From: Ctenosaura bakeri
Lineage: Eukaryota; Chordata; Lepidosauria; Squamata; Iguanidae
Length of the DNA stretch: 64,000 nt
Assembly (NCBI GenBank): GCA_948474755.1
Contig: CAOLHI010000397.1
Coordinates: forward strand, 603,601 to 667,600
Reading direction: 5' to 3'
A program made the translations under genes and the position numbers. Below the pieces are notes generated by a model that was given only the letters and a program-made list of their open reading frames with translations, was not told where the DNA came from and made no database searches. Numbering within the stretch: the stretch's first letter is position 1; each line of letters starts with the position of its first letter. Shown here piece by piece: positions 12,044 to 24,957 of this stretch.

Positions 12044-13300
12044 GCTTAAAACAACTTTTTTTTTGACTAAAATAGGGCCTTGAAGCCAATTTTTGACCCA
12101 AACTCTTTTTTTCTGACAGAATGGTGGGTTGGGAATCTAGGTGCCTGAAGGGGCCATCACCAAGGCCTGTTTCCACCCATGGGCTACGTGATTCCTACCC
12201 AAAATCTTGTAATCTTCCTTATTCTCTTGCACTTGTAGAGAAAAAAGATCCAGACCCCCTCCCTACTCCCCGCAAAGGTTGTATTATATGAGTTGTGGGG
12301 CATTTTCTGATCTTAGTGAGAATTCCAACACATTGATGATTGAAGTTTAATATATCTAATGTATTCTAACATGTCCCTCCAGTGGGAGAAATGTTGATTT
12401 CTTCTGCACTGGGCCAACCAACCAACAACCAGAGTGCATCATTTCTGCTTCACAGCATCATGTTTGCCGAAAAATGGCATGCTCTCCCCACCATGCTACT
12501 GACTGCCCCCACTGGGAGAAAGCAATAGACTTCTGGGGACATTCTCTGCATTGGTTGTTTGCTGCTGCTGTTGATGTTGTTTGTAAACAGTGGTTATTCA
12601 TTCAAATAACAAGTCCTTATCCAACACTCTTTTAAAAAAAGCTTCAGGGATGGAGGAAAGTTGGCTTAGTGGTGGACTGCTCTTATGTTTCTCTGATCTG
12701 CCAAGTTGCAACTGGTATAGCAGGACTTGGAAAAAAAATCACTAGCAACTTCTGTAACTTCCATATCTTCAACTCAACAGAAGTTGCAAACTACCCGATT
12801 GCAATCTGGTCATGGTATTCTTCCCAATTTAAATCTTAGTTTACTTACTAGTCTCAGTTAAAGGAGATTGATGGAAGCAATGGAAATAAGTATTGATTGA
12901 TCGGGTTCCCACTGATTGAATATGTCTACTGAAACTAACAATGTAATCCATCTTTTTGAGCAAAAACCAATGATTCTTCTCCTATTCTTTATAAATAGTT
13001 GGTCATTCTTAATTTGCAGAGAAAAATGGATACATGAACACATATGCATTCCAAAGATCTTTTCAGAGTGAGTGATTCTGGATTTAACATTTGAAATTAA
13101 AAATGAAATGAATGAAGCAGTCCCATCCTGCAGTGTTAGGTTGCAATGAATTAGCATGTAACCACAATCAGTATAAGATGTTTATTTTATGTGTTATTCC
13201 AACTCCAGTTTTACAGTTAGCAAAAGATCACTGTCAAAGCATCCAGCTGCTAGAATATCTTTTCAAATTGTCAAGGGAACAGATTAGTCATTGCCCCTAC
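12044..13300. other. GRID2: Intronic sequence downstream of the S2 exon
   Basis: Presumed GRID2 intron following the donor at 13300. No coding exon or repeat was recognised. Confidence 0.6.
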
Positions 13301-13496
13301 CTTTTGAATGCCTGCTTGGGATTCCTGCACATTATTTTCAGACCCGTTACTTCTGTTTATCATCTGCCACAGTTTGGAATACATGTTGTTCTTCTCAAAA
13401 GGATTCATCCCTTTCACCCGCACATGTTCGTAGACTGCAGAGTCCAAAACAGTGCCATAAGGAATATCAGTCTGCCTGGAGAGATCCTGGAGAGAC
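13301..13496 (-). CDS. GRID2: GRID2 exon: start of S2 ligand-binding lobe
   Basis: This is the next internal coding exon of the delta-2 glutamate receptor, 196 bp: one base (G) completing the Gln codon left open by the exon at 24058, then 65 codons. The peptide starts [20 protein letters not shown], includes [14 protein letters not shown] and [12 protein letters not shown], and ends ESQAGIQK. It lies after M3 and forms the first part of the extracellular S2 lobe. NRS and NGS are potential N-glycosylation sequons. From memory of the family, this stretch is near-identical to vertebrate GRID2 and clearly unlike GRID1, which differs through LDSAVYEHV and [10 protein letters not shown]. The acceptor is ccaacgtctaag|G with a pyrimidine run upstream; the donor is AAG|GTAGGG. 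Substitutions relative to the mammalian protein are mostly conservative, and the frame is intact. The next coding exon, expected to begin VKYGNYAF, is not in the window. Confidence 0.97.
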
Positions 13497-14392
13497 CTTA
13501 GACGTTGGTGGAGATAAAAAACACAAGAGACATGATTCCATATTTTCAAGCTACTAGCAGGCAAAGGGCAACATATATGAAGACAGCTGTCAAGTTATTT
13601 TTATTTTGTTTTAGATTATTCTTAAAAAGTCAAAGGAAGGCTAGGAGATTTGCCTTTATAGTTTAAGGCACAAGGGAAACTATAGAGCTAGAGGGGGGAA
13701 AAGAGAGGAAAGAAAATCATGACTTCTTCTTCTTCTTTTTTTAAGAGAGAGACCTGAAATAATCAGGATAATTTTAGTCTTTTGTTGTTGTTGTTTTTTA
13801 AAAAAGGGGAGGGTAGACAGGAAGTATGATTTTTTTTAGGAGGTTATTTATTTCATTGATAGTCCACCTTTCAGACTCAATGATCTCCCAGGATGGATGA
13901 CTTACAACTACAAATGATAAAAACAACAATTACCAGTTTCAAACCTAAAAATCATTAAAATGGGGGAAGAGGTCACATAGGAAGAGCTAAAAACTAATTT
14001 TCTTTGCTAACTGCATTCTGTGCCTTTCCATCAAATGGTGTTGTAAGAATGGTTAACAACAACACAAAACAAACTAAAAGTTAGACCTTTTGCTTTTTTA
14101 AAGGAATCATGATATGGCCACTTTCTGAACCATACACCTGGCTACTAAACAGGAGGCAGCTAAATTAGAAGCAGAAACTTTCTTCTCAGAATTCCTGACA
14201 ATGTAAAATAACACTGAACCAGCCATGTGGTATGCCAGATATTTTTAAGTTTCTGACTTAAAACAAATAAGTGTTCTGGTGCATGCACTCTGATAGCAGT
14301 CCATAGATTGTTTAGCATGGAATTTGAATGAGATCTCTGGATTTTACTCTTCCAAAAAGAGAGAGCCAGAAACCAATTTTAAGCCCTGTGGT

Positions 14393-14642
14393 GGATCTAC
14401 ACTACACAGTTCTAGCAATTTGATATCACTTTGATTGTCATAGATCCAGCCTATGTAATCACAGGAGTTGTATTTGGTGGGAGTGGGAAACCAAATTCTC
14501 TGGTTTAAAGGCATGGACTAGAGCTCCACAGCAGAAAATTCTAGGTAGCTCACCAAACTTTGGACCCCAGGATTCGACAGGGTGGAGCCATGGTAATTAA
14601 AGCGATATAAAACTATTGTAACTCTTTGGTGTAGACACAACC
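14393..14642. mobile_element. MITE with mirrored ends
   Basis: The left end reads ggtggatctacactacac and the right end gtgtagacacaacc, which are inverted relative to each other. The interior has a partly mirrored pattern (caggagttgtatttggtg and caccaaactttggacccc). It resembles a common squamate MITE family. No exact target duplication was found, so the boundaries are approximate. Confidence 0.55.
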
Positions 14643-14877
14643 TTTTCATATATTTTGATGTAAGAGCACCCCTGGAAACAGGAGCCAAGCAGGAACAATA
14701 GAGATATATGTATCACCAGACTTGCTAGATCACAGTATGTGAGAATTTAAAACAGACTTAACATGGTTCGTGAAGAGACCATCACTACTACCCACAGATA
14801 CTGTTAACATAAGTTGATTTCAGGACCTCACAGCACCAACTCAGTCAACTAGGTTTGCCAGGAGAAAAAACAGCAAA

Positions 14878-14985
14878 GTGCTCCTGTACCTTTAATGACT
14901 GTGCAGAAGACAGAATTTCAGCAGGTGAAACTCATGTGATAACCAACACCTGCTGAATTTCCCTTTCTATACAACTATTAAAGGT
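14878..14985. repeat. Hairpin-forming repeat
   Basis: An imperfect inverted repeat. The left arm contains cctgtacctttaat followed by gaatttcagcaggtg; the right arm contains cacctgctgaatttc followed by attaaaggttcagg. A short loop of about 17 bp separates the arms. It is probably a palindromic MITE with no coding capacity. Confidence 0.65.
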
Positions 14986-14989
14986 TCAG

Positions 14990-16519
14990 GAACCCAGTCA
15001 TATTTTTGATCTAAAAACTACTCAAGGATTGGCCATGCAAGTATAAATACCACCACTCAGACATCCACTCAGTGAAACTTAGATCTACACTTGACTCTTT
15101 AAGACTCTGTTTCATACATTTGCATGTGACCAAATCTCCAAGACTGGATTGAGTACAAAGCAATTCCTAGAATACAGTGCACTTGCCACCAGATGAAGGA
15201 AATAGATTTATTTACAAGGTAAGGTAGAAAGGGTACACTTAGAGAATATAGAACAATATCAAAAATAACAAAGTCATAGATAACCTCATAAGAAGTTCTC
15301 TCCACTAAACATCATCTAGGGCCAGAATAACAGAATGTTCACAGAGTGCAATATGCCATATGTGTAAGCAAACTGCAGAACACATTAGGCAATTGCAATA
15401 TATGAAGAAACAAGAAGGGGCAAAAACTATTTTTATCCCTGTAATAGCTGTGCTGGGCCCAATTCACCAACCACAGAGTCTTAAGGCCATAATTTTTTTA
15501 AATTGACCTTCCTCTCCTTTTGGGAGGGGGGCAGAAGGGAGCAATGATGGTTGCAAGTAGCCAATCACAGAGCTGAAAGACCAGAAACTTTTAAATGGCC
15601 TTTTCCCTTCTGTTGGGAGGACAGAGCTATGTGTGCTATATGGTCTTACCCCATCCCAATATAATTTGCTCTTTAAAGAGCAGTGGAGAACACTGTCATG
15701 TTACTAGTGTGGAAGTATTTTGGTTCAGTTCTGTTCAGTTAAGTTCATTTCAGATGGAAGCACCATCTTGGCCTTTGTCTCAAGCAGCAACACTAGCCTT
15801 GTTATTATGACACCTTTTCTCATAATTATTGGACTGTTGAACTAGCCTTGTTATTATGATACCTTTTCCTACCTGCTGACAACAATTTACTTTTTCATAG
15901 ATGTATGCAAATTGGACTCTTAAAACATGGGATTTTGAAATAACATGCACTTCAAATCAGCTTTCTGATGGTCCCTGAAAGTCAATAGACCTGACATATT
16001 TCCAATCTATCTATCCACCCTTGTGGACCACTTAACTGTGCCTTTATTTTTTTCTAATGACATTAATTAGACTTTCTGAAGGGCTGCTGCATCTAACACC
16101 TAGGAGCCATTAAGGCTTTGCTAGCACAAATTAACTTTATGTTAAGTGCACAAATCTAAAGGATGACACTTAAGGGCAGATAAAGGGTCTGCCTATGCTC
16201 AGTTTTTTTTTGAAAAGCTAACAGCCAATTACAAAATGCTTATATAACAGACTCGATAATGTCAGCTCATACTTATAAGATGCCATAGGCTTCAATGGCA
16301 AAGAGGTCAATGGGCTAGATACAGCTGGTTCCCAATCCATGGATGGGTACTCACCCACAAAATGTCACCTTGGGACAGTCACTGACTCTTTTCCTAATCT
16401 GTATCAATGTACCATGTGGACAGAATGTAATAATTTCATATGTACCTTGAAGTCCATGGAGGAAGGTCACAGTAAAAATTTGATATAACTTATCTATTTT
16501 TATTAACTAAATATTTCAT
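14990..16519. other. GRID2: Intronic sequence, minor duplications
   Basis: No gene was seen. actagccttgttattatga occurs at about 15791 and again at about 15840, a short direct duplication. 15460-15620 contains two loosely similar halves, each with cca(a/c)cacagag-like sequence followed by a pyrimidine-rich gggagg end. Confidence 0.5.
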
Positions 16520-17060
16520 ATCCCATGTTAGAGTTCTCAATCTGGGGTACAAACAACCCCCCATCAAATATAAAACAGTTCAAAACAATTTAAAGCAATG
16601 TAAATAAATTTACAAGCCAATAGGTCAAGTCATGGTCATCGGCCCCCAGACACTTGGGTAAAAAGCCAGGTTTAACTTGGTACTCAAATGAGGCAAAAAT
16701 CAACATCAATTTGGTCTTAAGAGGGAGGGCATTCCACAACTGGGGTGCCATAGAAGATAGTATTTCACATCTCCACTTAAAGTACTGCTCCTACTGATAG
16801 GACACAGAGGAATGCCTTTTTGAGCAGACTTCGGTGCTCTAATAGAACTATAAGAAGCTTGCTGGCTCAGACCAAGTACTCTATTTCCAACAATAGCCAG
16901 TCAACTGCCTTTGATGCTCATGGGCAAAGTAAGGTGTGCTAGCTATTCCTCTCCCCCATCCATCAGTCAAGAGATATGCAGCCTCTAATCATGAAGCTCC
17001 ATTTAGATCATCATGGCTAATGCCCAGTAATTTCTTCCCATGAATTTGTCGATTGTTTCC
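16520..17060 (+). repeat. Decayed interspersed repeats, family uncertain
   Basis: 16560-16850 contains ccaggtttaacttggtactc and gggagggcattccacaactg, strings common in squamate dispersed repeats. 16850-17060 contains ataagaagcttgctggctca and ccatgaatttgtcgattgtt, a second such family. Neither shows an intact frame. They may be LINE-derived. Confidence 0.5.
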
Positions 17061-18944
17061 CCAATGCTTCATCTCTGTCTTAATAGTTATTGATAGGCAA
17101 TAGGTGTAAAATGACATACCTTCGGTGGCATACCCACAAAACATAAACAACACTATTTGGGCTCTTTTCTTGAATCTGCCACAATTGCTTTATTTTTCCC
17201 CTGTGTCACCCAAACAACTCAGAACATAACAAGTGATAAGCCATCCAAACAACTGGACTCTATCCATTTGCACAAATAACTTCATTATCACTATGTAGAA
17301 ATATTCGTGGCCAGCCTTCCCAGACTACTCAATGATAAATGATCATCAGAGTGGTAGCCTAAAACATCAGAAGGGCCCAAAGATTCACCACTTTGATTTG
17401 GAGACTGGCTTGAATTTACAAGACTTAAGGACACCGCATCTTATTTTCCTGCTATATCATGATGATGCAATCAATGATTCTACAATGAACATGAATGGGA
17501 CAACTGCCCTGGGGGGCATTTCTTCCTGGAATCTCAGTGGACCACATAGCCACTCCAGAATGAAATCAGAAGTAATATCATGCCACATCTAGTTTCATTT
17601 CCCCCTTTTTGACATTTGGTGGACTTAGGGGTGAGGCAACACCATCCTTTACTCTTGCAGTTTTGAAGGTCTGGGTGAGAACATTTTTTTTAAAAGTTCA
17701 TCCCATTTTTTATTGTTATAGAACCTGGGAGATTGGGGGTGACCTGGGGGCTCTAGGGACTAAAAGGAGGGCTGGAACTGCACTGTATCCACTTGTGATC
17801 TACATGACTCATAAGTGATAACTGGTCCTGAAACCAAATCAAATTTCTGCAACAAAGACAACAAGGTGGGGGGGTAACCTTTATTAGCTCTTACTGTGTT
17901 TACCTACCAGGTTTCAACCAGATGGAAAAATGTCCAACTAAACACTGTATTGGAATCAGGACTTTCCTCTGGATCAGGGAGATTGTGTCCATGAGTATCC
18001 TGATGGTTTTCCTGTGATGAGTACTGACAAATAGAACTTGAAACTTTTAAAGTCCTTTCCTGATGTTCTCAGAATTCTTGGCTTAGTGACCAGGGTTTAC
18101 ACTAGAGTAACAACCTTCCCCCTGGCCCTCTCCCCCCCTCAATTTGAAAGGAGGTATCTAGTAACTCCTTGCACAATGTCTTTACTGAGGCAATGCAATG
18201 GCTTCCAGGTAGTACTGTATACAGCCCCACCCTGCAAGCAAATGGCCATTGATTGTCAGGGAGGAGCACTGGGAAGATTTCACTGGGCATTTGCCCAGCT
18301 GGCAACATCAGCAATCTGAACACACTGCACACTGTTAGCTGGATGTACCATCAGCATTACATAGAACTTTGGCTCTAGCATTTCACTTTCACAAAAACCC
18401 TGCCTTAATGTGAGGAGGGATGTTAAAAAAAAAAAAAAGGTCTTTCAAATTCTAATTTCAGGTTTCTACATTATCCCTCAATCAGTTTCTGCATCTCCTG
18501 ATGGTAGTTTCTGCAACATCACATTGTATACTATAACACACTAAGAGTACCTGCTGTGCACATTATGAGAATGGAGTAGGAGGAAGTGAGTCCCCAGTTT
18601 CTAATGAGAACACCTTGCAAGTTTTAATCAGCTACTTACAGGACGCAGTGTGGCCATATAATCTGCTAGCACAACAGCCAACACAGCAATTTCCCTACAT
18701 GGGCTGCTGTTAATATAAATGATAGGTGCAGCAGATGTCACAGAACTGTCTGTTGGGACACAACAATGGCAAAAATATTTCCTATTTACATCTTAAAAAT
18801 CTGGAAGTTATTCTTTCATTTCTCAAATGACAAACCAAGTGATGCCATGAATGATTTCATTTCCTGCTAGTGTGATAGAGTATGATAAATGAAGTACGAT
18901 TAAGACACAGAAGGGAAAGAAGTCAACAACTGACTTTTAGATAG
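17061..18944. other. GRID2: Intronic sequence, nothing recognised
   Basis: Short open frames only. An A run lies at about 18425-18438. No repeat family was recognised. Confidence 0.55.
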
Positions 18945-19335
18945 AGAGACTTTAGCTTAATGGCAGAACTCATGTTTTGCATGTAGAAGGCCTCTGGTTC
19001 AGTACATGGTCTCTCCAGGTGAAGGGATTAGCCATATTAACTACTGCATTTCACTTTATCAGTCCAATATTTCTACTAGGAGGTAGCTTTTCAGACCCTC
19101 AAGCAAAATTCATCCATGAGACTCTGGAAAGCAAGAAACTAAAAGAAATCCTAGGCTATTGACAACTTGGCTTACCTAATATAAGGTAGCATCTAATATA
19201 CCTAATATAATATAAGGTAATACCTAATTACCTAATATAAGGTAGCATCTAATATACCTAATATAATATTAGATGCTACCTAATATAAGGTAGCATCTAC
19301 CTAATATAAGGTAATATAAGGTAGCATCCTATGTT
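18945..19335 (+). mobile_element. tRNA-type SINE with expanded tail
   Basis: The head matches a second tRNA-derived SINE family: gcttaatggcagaac, ttttgcatgtagaaggcct and ggttcagtacatggtctctc, equivalent to the A and B boxes of a tRNA. The family's 3' end normally reads like ataaggcagcttcctatgttc. Here that end has been amplified into about 155 bp (19173-19328) of acctaatataaggtagcatct-like units, including one inverted unit, before the final atcctatgttc. Confidence 0.7.
19173..19328. repeat. Minisatellite from a SINE tail
   Basis: Irregular units built from cctaatataaggtagcatct. One inverted segment (attagatgctacc at about 19267) could pair with its neighbours to form hairpins. The units vary in length, so this is not a CRISPR-like array. 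Confidence 0.85.
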
Positions 19336-19391
19336 CTTGTTAGTGGCAGCATGCCTATACTCAGTAGTTGTTAGGTTGCATGTCACTCTAA

Positions 19392-19784
19392 GGCTCTTTC
19401 CTCAGTAGCCTCCCATCCGAGCATGGGGACAGGAGAGGAGCAGAACTGCGACGATGCTTCTGCATGACATCATTGTGGTTCTACTCTTCTCCCATTCACA
19501 GGTGGTGCAACTGCAGATTAATTGATGGATTTTCCCCATCAATGTCACATGATTGCACCACCATCTCACACTTAACTGTCCTGCAGGAGCTCTAGAAGGG
19601 AGATGATGGTGCTTCCGTCCTCATTGCAGCCTGGGAAAGTACCTGGCTGTGCTGCAGAAAGAAGTGGCATGTCTATTGTGCTCTCTTCCACAGGGAGCCG
19701 GTCCCATGCAGAGAGGAGCACTGCTGTCATGCTCCCTTCCCAGCAGAGTCATTGCCGGGACCATGATAGAGTGCAGAAAGGGCC
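19392..19784. mobile_element. Harbinger-like MITE
   Basis: This 393-bp element starts GGCTCTTTCCTCAG and ends GTGCAGAAAGGGCC, which are inverted relative to each other. It is flanked by TAA on both sides (19389-19391 and 19785-19787), fitting the 3-bp TWA duplications of PIF/Harbinger transposons. It is richer in GC than its surroundings. The apparent 127-codon frame overlapping it has no recognisable product. Confidence 0.65.
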
Positions 19785-21694
19785 TAAGAGTTTAGGCACA
19801 ACATGTATTCATGTCATTACCTGTTCATTGGTCTTGGCTATACATTCTCTCTTCCTGCATCTCTGCTACCCTGCAGTTACTTTCAGTTTGTTCATCCCCC
19901 ACTTTGTACTCTGCATTTCTCTCTCTCTCTCTCCTCCATGTTTGAAGAGCACATTTTACAAAGGCTCTTATTATGCAATAATATGAACAGTATTTATAAG
20001 CAAAAGTACTTCATAGATTTTTACCAAAGGAGACTAAGCCCATTTTATCCCTCTTTTAAACTCTGTGTGTGCAGATAGTGGTGGTATGGGACCAGTTGTT
20101 GTTCATATTCTGCTTGTAAGTACTAATTACCAGTGAGATACACTACTATCTCTCACATTCCCCAACAGATCTCACCACACTTCTCACTCTTGACTCTATA
20201 ATTTTATCAACAGCAAATCCAACACAATCAGTAGGTCACACAGGCATTAGGCATAGCCCATTCAGGTTTAGAAAGATCAAAGGAGTACACCTTGTCTTAA
20301 CAACAGGACACACCACTTGTGTTTGCAATAACTTTGTTGGAAAGATTGTCTGACAAAAGGCATAATCTAAGCAAGTTTGTTTTCTGTTCGTTCAGAGTAT
20401 AGGAACCAAGCCAATTACAAGAAAGGAGATTCCAACTCCATCATGAGTTTTTCAGTTACACTGCAAAAGAATATTGCTTTTATACTAAAGCTTCTACAAA
20501 AAGCTATCTGCCAGAGCTTCTCCAAAGAATCTTGGGAATCCTGGGAATGTTTTTAACAAGAACAACTAATTGTGATCCTGACAATTCAGAATTCCTGAAC
20601 GGTATCCTAGCCAGAATTATAAAGTGTTGATTGGATACAAATTTAAAAGTTTGTAATGTATTTACACAATTGGACAGGACAAACAACAGCATGTCTGCTG
20701 AATGTGAAGGTGTTATTAGAGCTGTCTGGTTGCACATAATCTGTCTGTGCTGGAGCAATTAGTCACTGAATAATGAGCGTAAATTTATTCTGAAGCACAC
20801 TTATTTACAACTCAAATTCAGATCAGACATTGCCCATGCAGTTTTGTCCTCCCGCCTTCCCTCTTGCTGGAGTTACAAGGATTAATTCCAAGTAGACTGA
20901 GGAGACAGGATGGAAGAAGACAAGTGATCTAACACTGTCCAATGACAGCTGTGTTAGAAGATCATATCCATTCTACCTGGGTGGTTTATAAATCTGGGCA
21001 GATCAGGTTATAATGGCAGATTGGGAAAAGAAGAGACTTTTTTCTTTCTCCAAGAAGGGATATTTATTGGAATTAAGTGTCTTTGCCCTGCAACCTTTTG
21101 CAACAGACTTGCTGGGGGTCAACCCTTGAAGATACATTCTTGGACCGATCTAAATTTGTGGCACAAGAAAGCTAAAAGGGTTTTATTTTTCTTTTCTGTG
21201 TACACAGAGGTAGAGAGCTTTTAGACTACAGGCTATCCAAAGAAGAATGCAGCTATTGTCTACAGTTTACCACTGTCATTCAATGATTGAAGAACATACT
21301 CAGACACCTCTACATTCTCAGATGTTTATGAACAATTCCTACTATGTCTTGTTACTGACAAGGCTGACAAGGACAATAGAACAGCAGATTCCTTACCTCC
21401 ACTTTTTTTTACCAGGTATTTAAAGTATAATTTCAAAGGGGAAAAAATGAGAAGGATGAAGAAGGAGAAAGGTAGGGAAAGTCAAATAATATGAACATGG
21501 GCTAGATGCATACATTAACACAAGCAGATCCTATCCTGCCCCCCTAAAAAGCCCACATCTTTTTGAAGTCGGTGGCTACAAAACTCATGTTCATGCATAG
21601 CTATAGCAAAAGGTATTTTGGCTATTGAATGACAGATGGTGATTTTTTATCTTTCAAGACTTGGAGTACAAGTCTCTTAGTGAAAAATAAAAAA
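19785..21694. other. GRID2: Intronic sequence, nothing recognised
   Basis: Contains a CT-rich run at about 19917-19934 and otherwise no identifiable gene or repeat. Confidence 0.55.
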
Positions 21695-22078
21695 TAGGGA
21701 TGCAGTTCTTCACTAAGTTTCTTCTTGAAGATGGTGAGCAGAAAATATGGTTTCCTGCAAATTATCCCAGTGTCTCGAATAAAATGTGAAATTTTTTACA
21801 AAGAATGTATCCCTAATTACAATATTATCTATGCAGAAAACAGCAATTTCTACTCAGGAATTAATATTTCTGTTTTTTCCCATGCAGAAAATCCTGCTCC
21901 CTGCACAGGAAATGCTATTTTTTGTACAAAAACAAAATGTGTGAATTTTGTGGAAAATACGTCCTGAACTGCAAAAATTCCTGTCAGTCCAGAATTCTTT
22001 TCACTAGGGTTTCTCAGTACTTGAAAACATGTTTTTGTACCATTTTCTGAATATTCTCAAATATTATTTCCATCCCTA
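21695..22078. mobile_element. hAT-like MITE with TAGGGATG ends
   Basis: The left end is TAGGGATG and the right end CATCCCTA. The flanking 8-mers ATAAAAAA and GTAAAAAT match at 6 of 8 bases. The interior is AT-rich, with repeated self-complementary pieces such as tatgcagaaaa and catgcagaaaa. The similar segment at 30183-30510 supports a dispersed family. Confidence 0.5.
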
Positions 22079-22372
22079 GTAAAAATTACAGTATCTATTT
22101 CTTTTGAATGGGATGATACTAGAGATATTAGTGCTTCTGTAAAAACTTTATAAATAACAACAAAAAGAACTTTCAAATGAGAAAAAAAAAGTAAGCAGTG
22201 AGAGATTGCTAGATGCTATAGTGTGATGCAGCATCAACTGTCCAAAAAAAAAACACACAGTATTCTATAAAATTGGAATCTGGGTAATAAGAGAGGAACA
22301 GCTGCTTGAAAAATGGGTATAGATGGGTTGTTTTCTAACTCAGTATTCAGTACTATGTAAATTCTTGTTTCA

Positions 22373-22562
22373 AGAGTCAGCATGATTTGAATGTTGGACT
22401 ACAACTCTGGAGACCAGAATCTGATTCTCTGCTTGACCATGAAAACCTACTGGTGATCTTGTGGGCATCACACACTCTCAGCCCTGGAAAACCCCTGTGA
22501 TAGGGTTGCCTAAGGGTCACCATAAGCTGGAAGCGCCTTGAAGGCACACAAAAACAACAACA
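22373..22562 (+). mobile_element. tRNA-derived SINE
   Basis: A nearly full copy on the plus strand: agagtcagcatg head, ggagaccagaatctgat B-box area, a body with gggcatcacacactctcag, and the tail ccttgaaggcacac followed by (CAA)n. The A-box area is partly deleted. Not a functional tRNA gene. Confidence 0.85.
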
Positions 22563-23709
22563 GCAAGGTCCTGTTTAAGAAAAGGACTTAACATCTGTCT
22601 TATTTAAGAGAAAAACCTCTGCTCATCTCTGGAAAATGTGGAACCAAATGAATTGGCCACCACTATGCTGCAGCTAGTTACTTGCAGTTGTTTCCCTAGT
22701 AAGGAAAGCATACTCACATTACATTAGGGTTGTAACTACAATTCTTTTGTATTTTACATACTTTTAAAGTTAAATGGGTGTGGCCACAATAAATATTAGA
22801 GGAAAGAATGTTACATGGTTCCAGCACTGGCTTTTTTAGTGGCTTATGTTGCTTTCTCATGTTGTTTTGTGGGTGTTGAGACAATGATGATTGAGGTAGG
22901 ACAAGAGTGTGTTTTATACCACAGGCTGGTAAACGGTAGCATTCAGGTATACAAAAACAAAACAAAGCAAAACTTACAACTGAAATTTAACCATTTTAGG
23001 TATTTTTGGAAAACAAGAAACTAAAGAGCCATCTCTCTGTCTCACAATAAATAACTACTGGGGAGTGCTGATCCATGAGGGTGAAATGGTACTCAAATTG
23101 TTTATAAAAAGCCACTCTCAGGCTCTGCACCATGTGTTCAAGACTTCTTTGGCTGAATAGGCAGTGCTGGGGATTGTGTTTTCAGAAGACTGGTGAAAAA
23201 CACAGTCATTGGTCTTCTAATTGATTCTTCACCACTGTTATGATATATAGCTATTATCTATGTAATCTATACCACACAGGTGCCTAGATAAGTTTAGCAG
23301 GCCTCTTTCTCTCTGCCTGAATTTCCTGTAAGCCCCTGAAAGCTCCCTCAGATAAGTTGTGTAAGTGTTGGCCTCCCTTTTAATAAGAATAGCTTTTCTT
23401 GAGAACAGCAATCTTGTTTGTCCTAAGTCCAGGGGTCACAGAGAGGGGTGAAAGTTCTCCCTATCTCTAACCTTTAACTGTGGTTTCTAGAAAGCCAGTA
23501 ACACCACCTATTGGAGTAGCTCTTTGTCTGGGTCCAAAAGCGAGGAAAAATGTTTTATTGGTGAAGAACAATTTCTGTCAAGAAAACCCCTTAGCATCAG
23601 AAATGATATGGAGGTACATAACAACAACAGTACCATGTCTGTAACAAAAGGGCCCAAAACATAAGTATATTGCTAGGAAAAAGTGGTGGATGAGATGTTT
23701 TTATAGATA
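22563..23709. other. GRID2: Intronic sequence, nothing recognised
   Basis: No gene or clear repeat was recognised in this 1.1-kb stretch. Confidence 0.55.
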
Positions 23710-23717
23710 ACTGCATT

Positions 23718-23995
23718 CAGGGCTGGTCAAGGCCACTATGGTGCCCAAGGTAAAGAAGAAGAGGGTGACACTTCCTGTTTCATGTGCAATAACAAGTTGA
23801 CCTAGCAAACAAATCTGTCTTCATTGCTGGCAATGGGAAATCATGTCTACCAGTTCTGAAGCAGAAAGCTAGGTTTAGGTATGAAGGGCAAGCCACATAG
23901 CACACAGAGTTCTATTCCAGCACTCTGCTACCACCTCATAACATCTGCAACTTGAGTGGCCCACAATTCCCTTCCTAATGGTAAGGCTGGCCCTG
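23718..23995. mobile_element. hAT-like MITE next to a GRID2 exon
   Basis: This 278-bp element starts CAGGGCTGGTCAAGGCC and ends GTAAGGCTGGCCCTG, good inverted termini. The flanks ACTGCATT (23710-23717) and ACTGCAGT (23996-24003) form an 8-bp duplication with one mismatch. It lies 62 bp from the donor end of the GRID2 exon, inside the intron. No coding capacity. Confidence 0.8.
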
Positions 23996-24056
23996 ACTGC
24001 AGTTCTGGGGCATGCATAAAGCTCACCCTCTCCCTTCTGGCATTATCACCAACTTA

Positions 24057-24251
<195 letters not shown>

Positions 24252-24591
24252 TTAGATGCATCCCTTTCTCAAGTTTATATCCGTCTAAATCAGTTTTCCT
24301 AATACCAGTAGGAACAGTTTCCAGAATAAAACTAATTAAGCTAGGGAATCACCAACACATGTCTAAATAGAATGAAAGACATTAAGAAAATAAAATAAAG
24401 AGAATATGTCTCCACTCCACAAATGGTACTATGCCTTCAGCAGTATCTTTCAGCTGTTTATTTTCTGGCAAGTTCTATTACACAAAGGAGGCCCTGTAGA
24501 CTCTGTTCAAAACACGATCTTAAACATTTGAAGCATTTCTACTCTTTTGATTTTTTTTGTTGATTTTGACTACAATAAAACTGTTTCTGTG

Positions 24592-24594
<3 letters not shown>

Positions 24595-24630
<36 letters not shown>
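24595..24630. repeat. (AT)18 microsatellite
   Basis: Uninterrupted AT dinucleotides over 36 bp, about 400 bp upstream of the GRID2 exon in the direction of transcription. Likely polymorphic and able to form cruciforms. Confidence 0.95.
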
Positions 24631-24633
<3 letters not shown>

Positions 24634-24730
24634 ATTCAAATAGAGAATACAAGTCAATACATGGATTTGTGATTTCTACCTATCTAAAATACACCACATC
24701 ACTATATCATATAATATAGTATCATATAGA

Positions 24731-24957
24731 AGTGGCATGGTGTAGTAGTTTGAATGTTGGAGTAGAACATTGTGAGCCCAGGTCTACTTGTTCTGGATGG
24801 CCTTGGGCAAGTCACATTCTCTCAGCCTCAAGGGAAGGCAAGGGCAAATGCTCTATGAACAAATTCTGCCAGCTAAACCTCCTGATAGGTTTCCTTTAGG
24901 GTTACCATAAGTGAGAAATGACTTGAAAACACACAACAACATCATCATCATCAACAA
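24731..24957 (+). mobile_element. tRNA-derived SINE
   Basis: Head ggcatggtgtagtagtttg, body cttgggcaagtcacattctc, tail gaaatgacttgaaaacacac followed by (CAA/CAT)n. The B-box region is diverged. Confidence 0.85.

Noticed and set aside
19173..19328. CRISPR-like repeat array
   Set aside because: Units are irregular, contain no unique spacers of constant size and derive from a SINE tail in a vertebrate intron.
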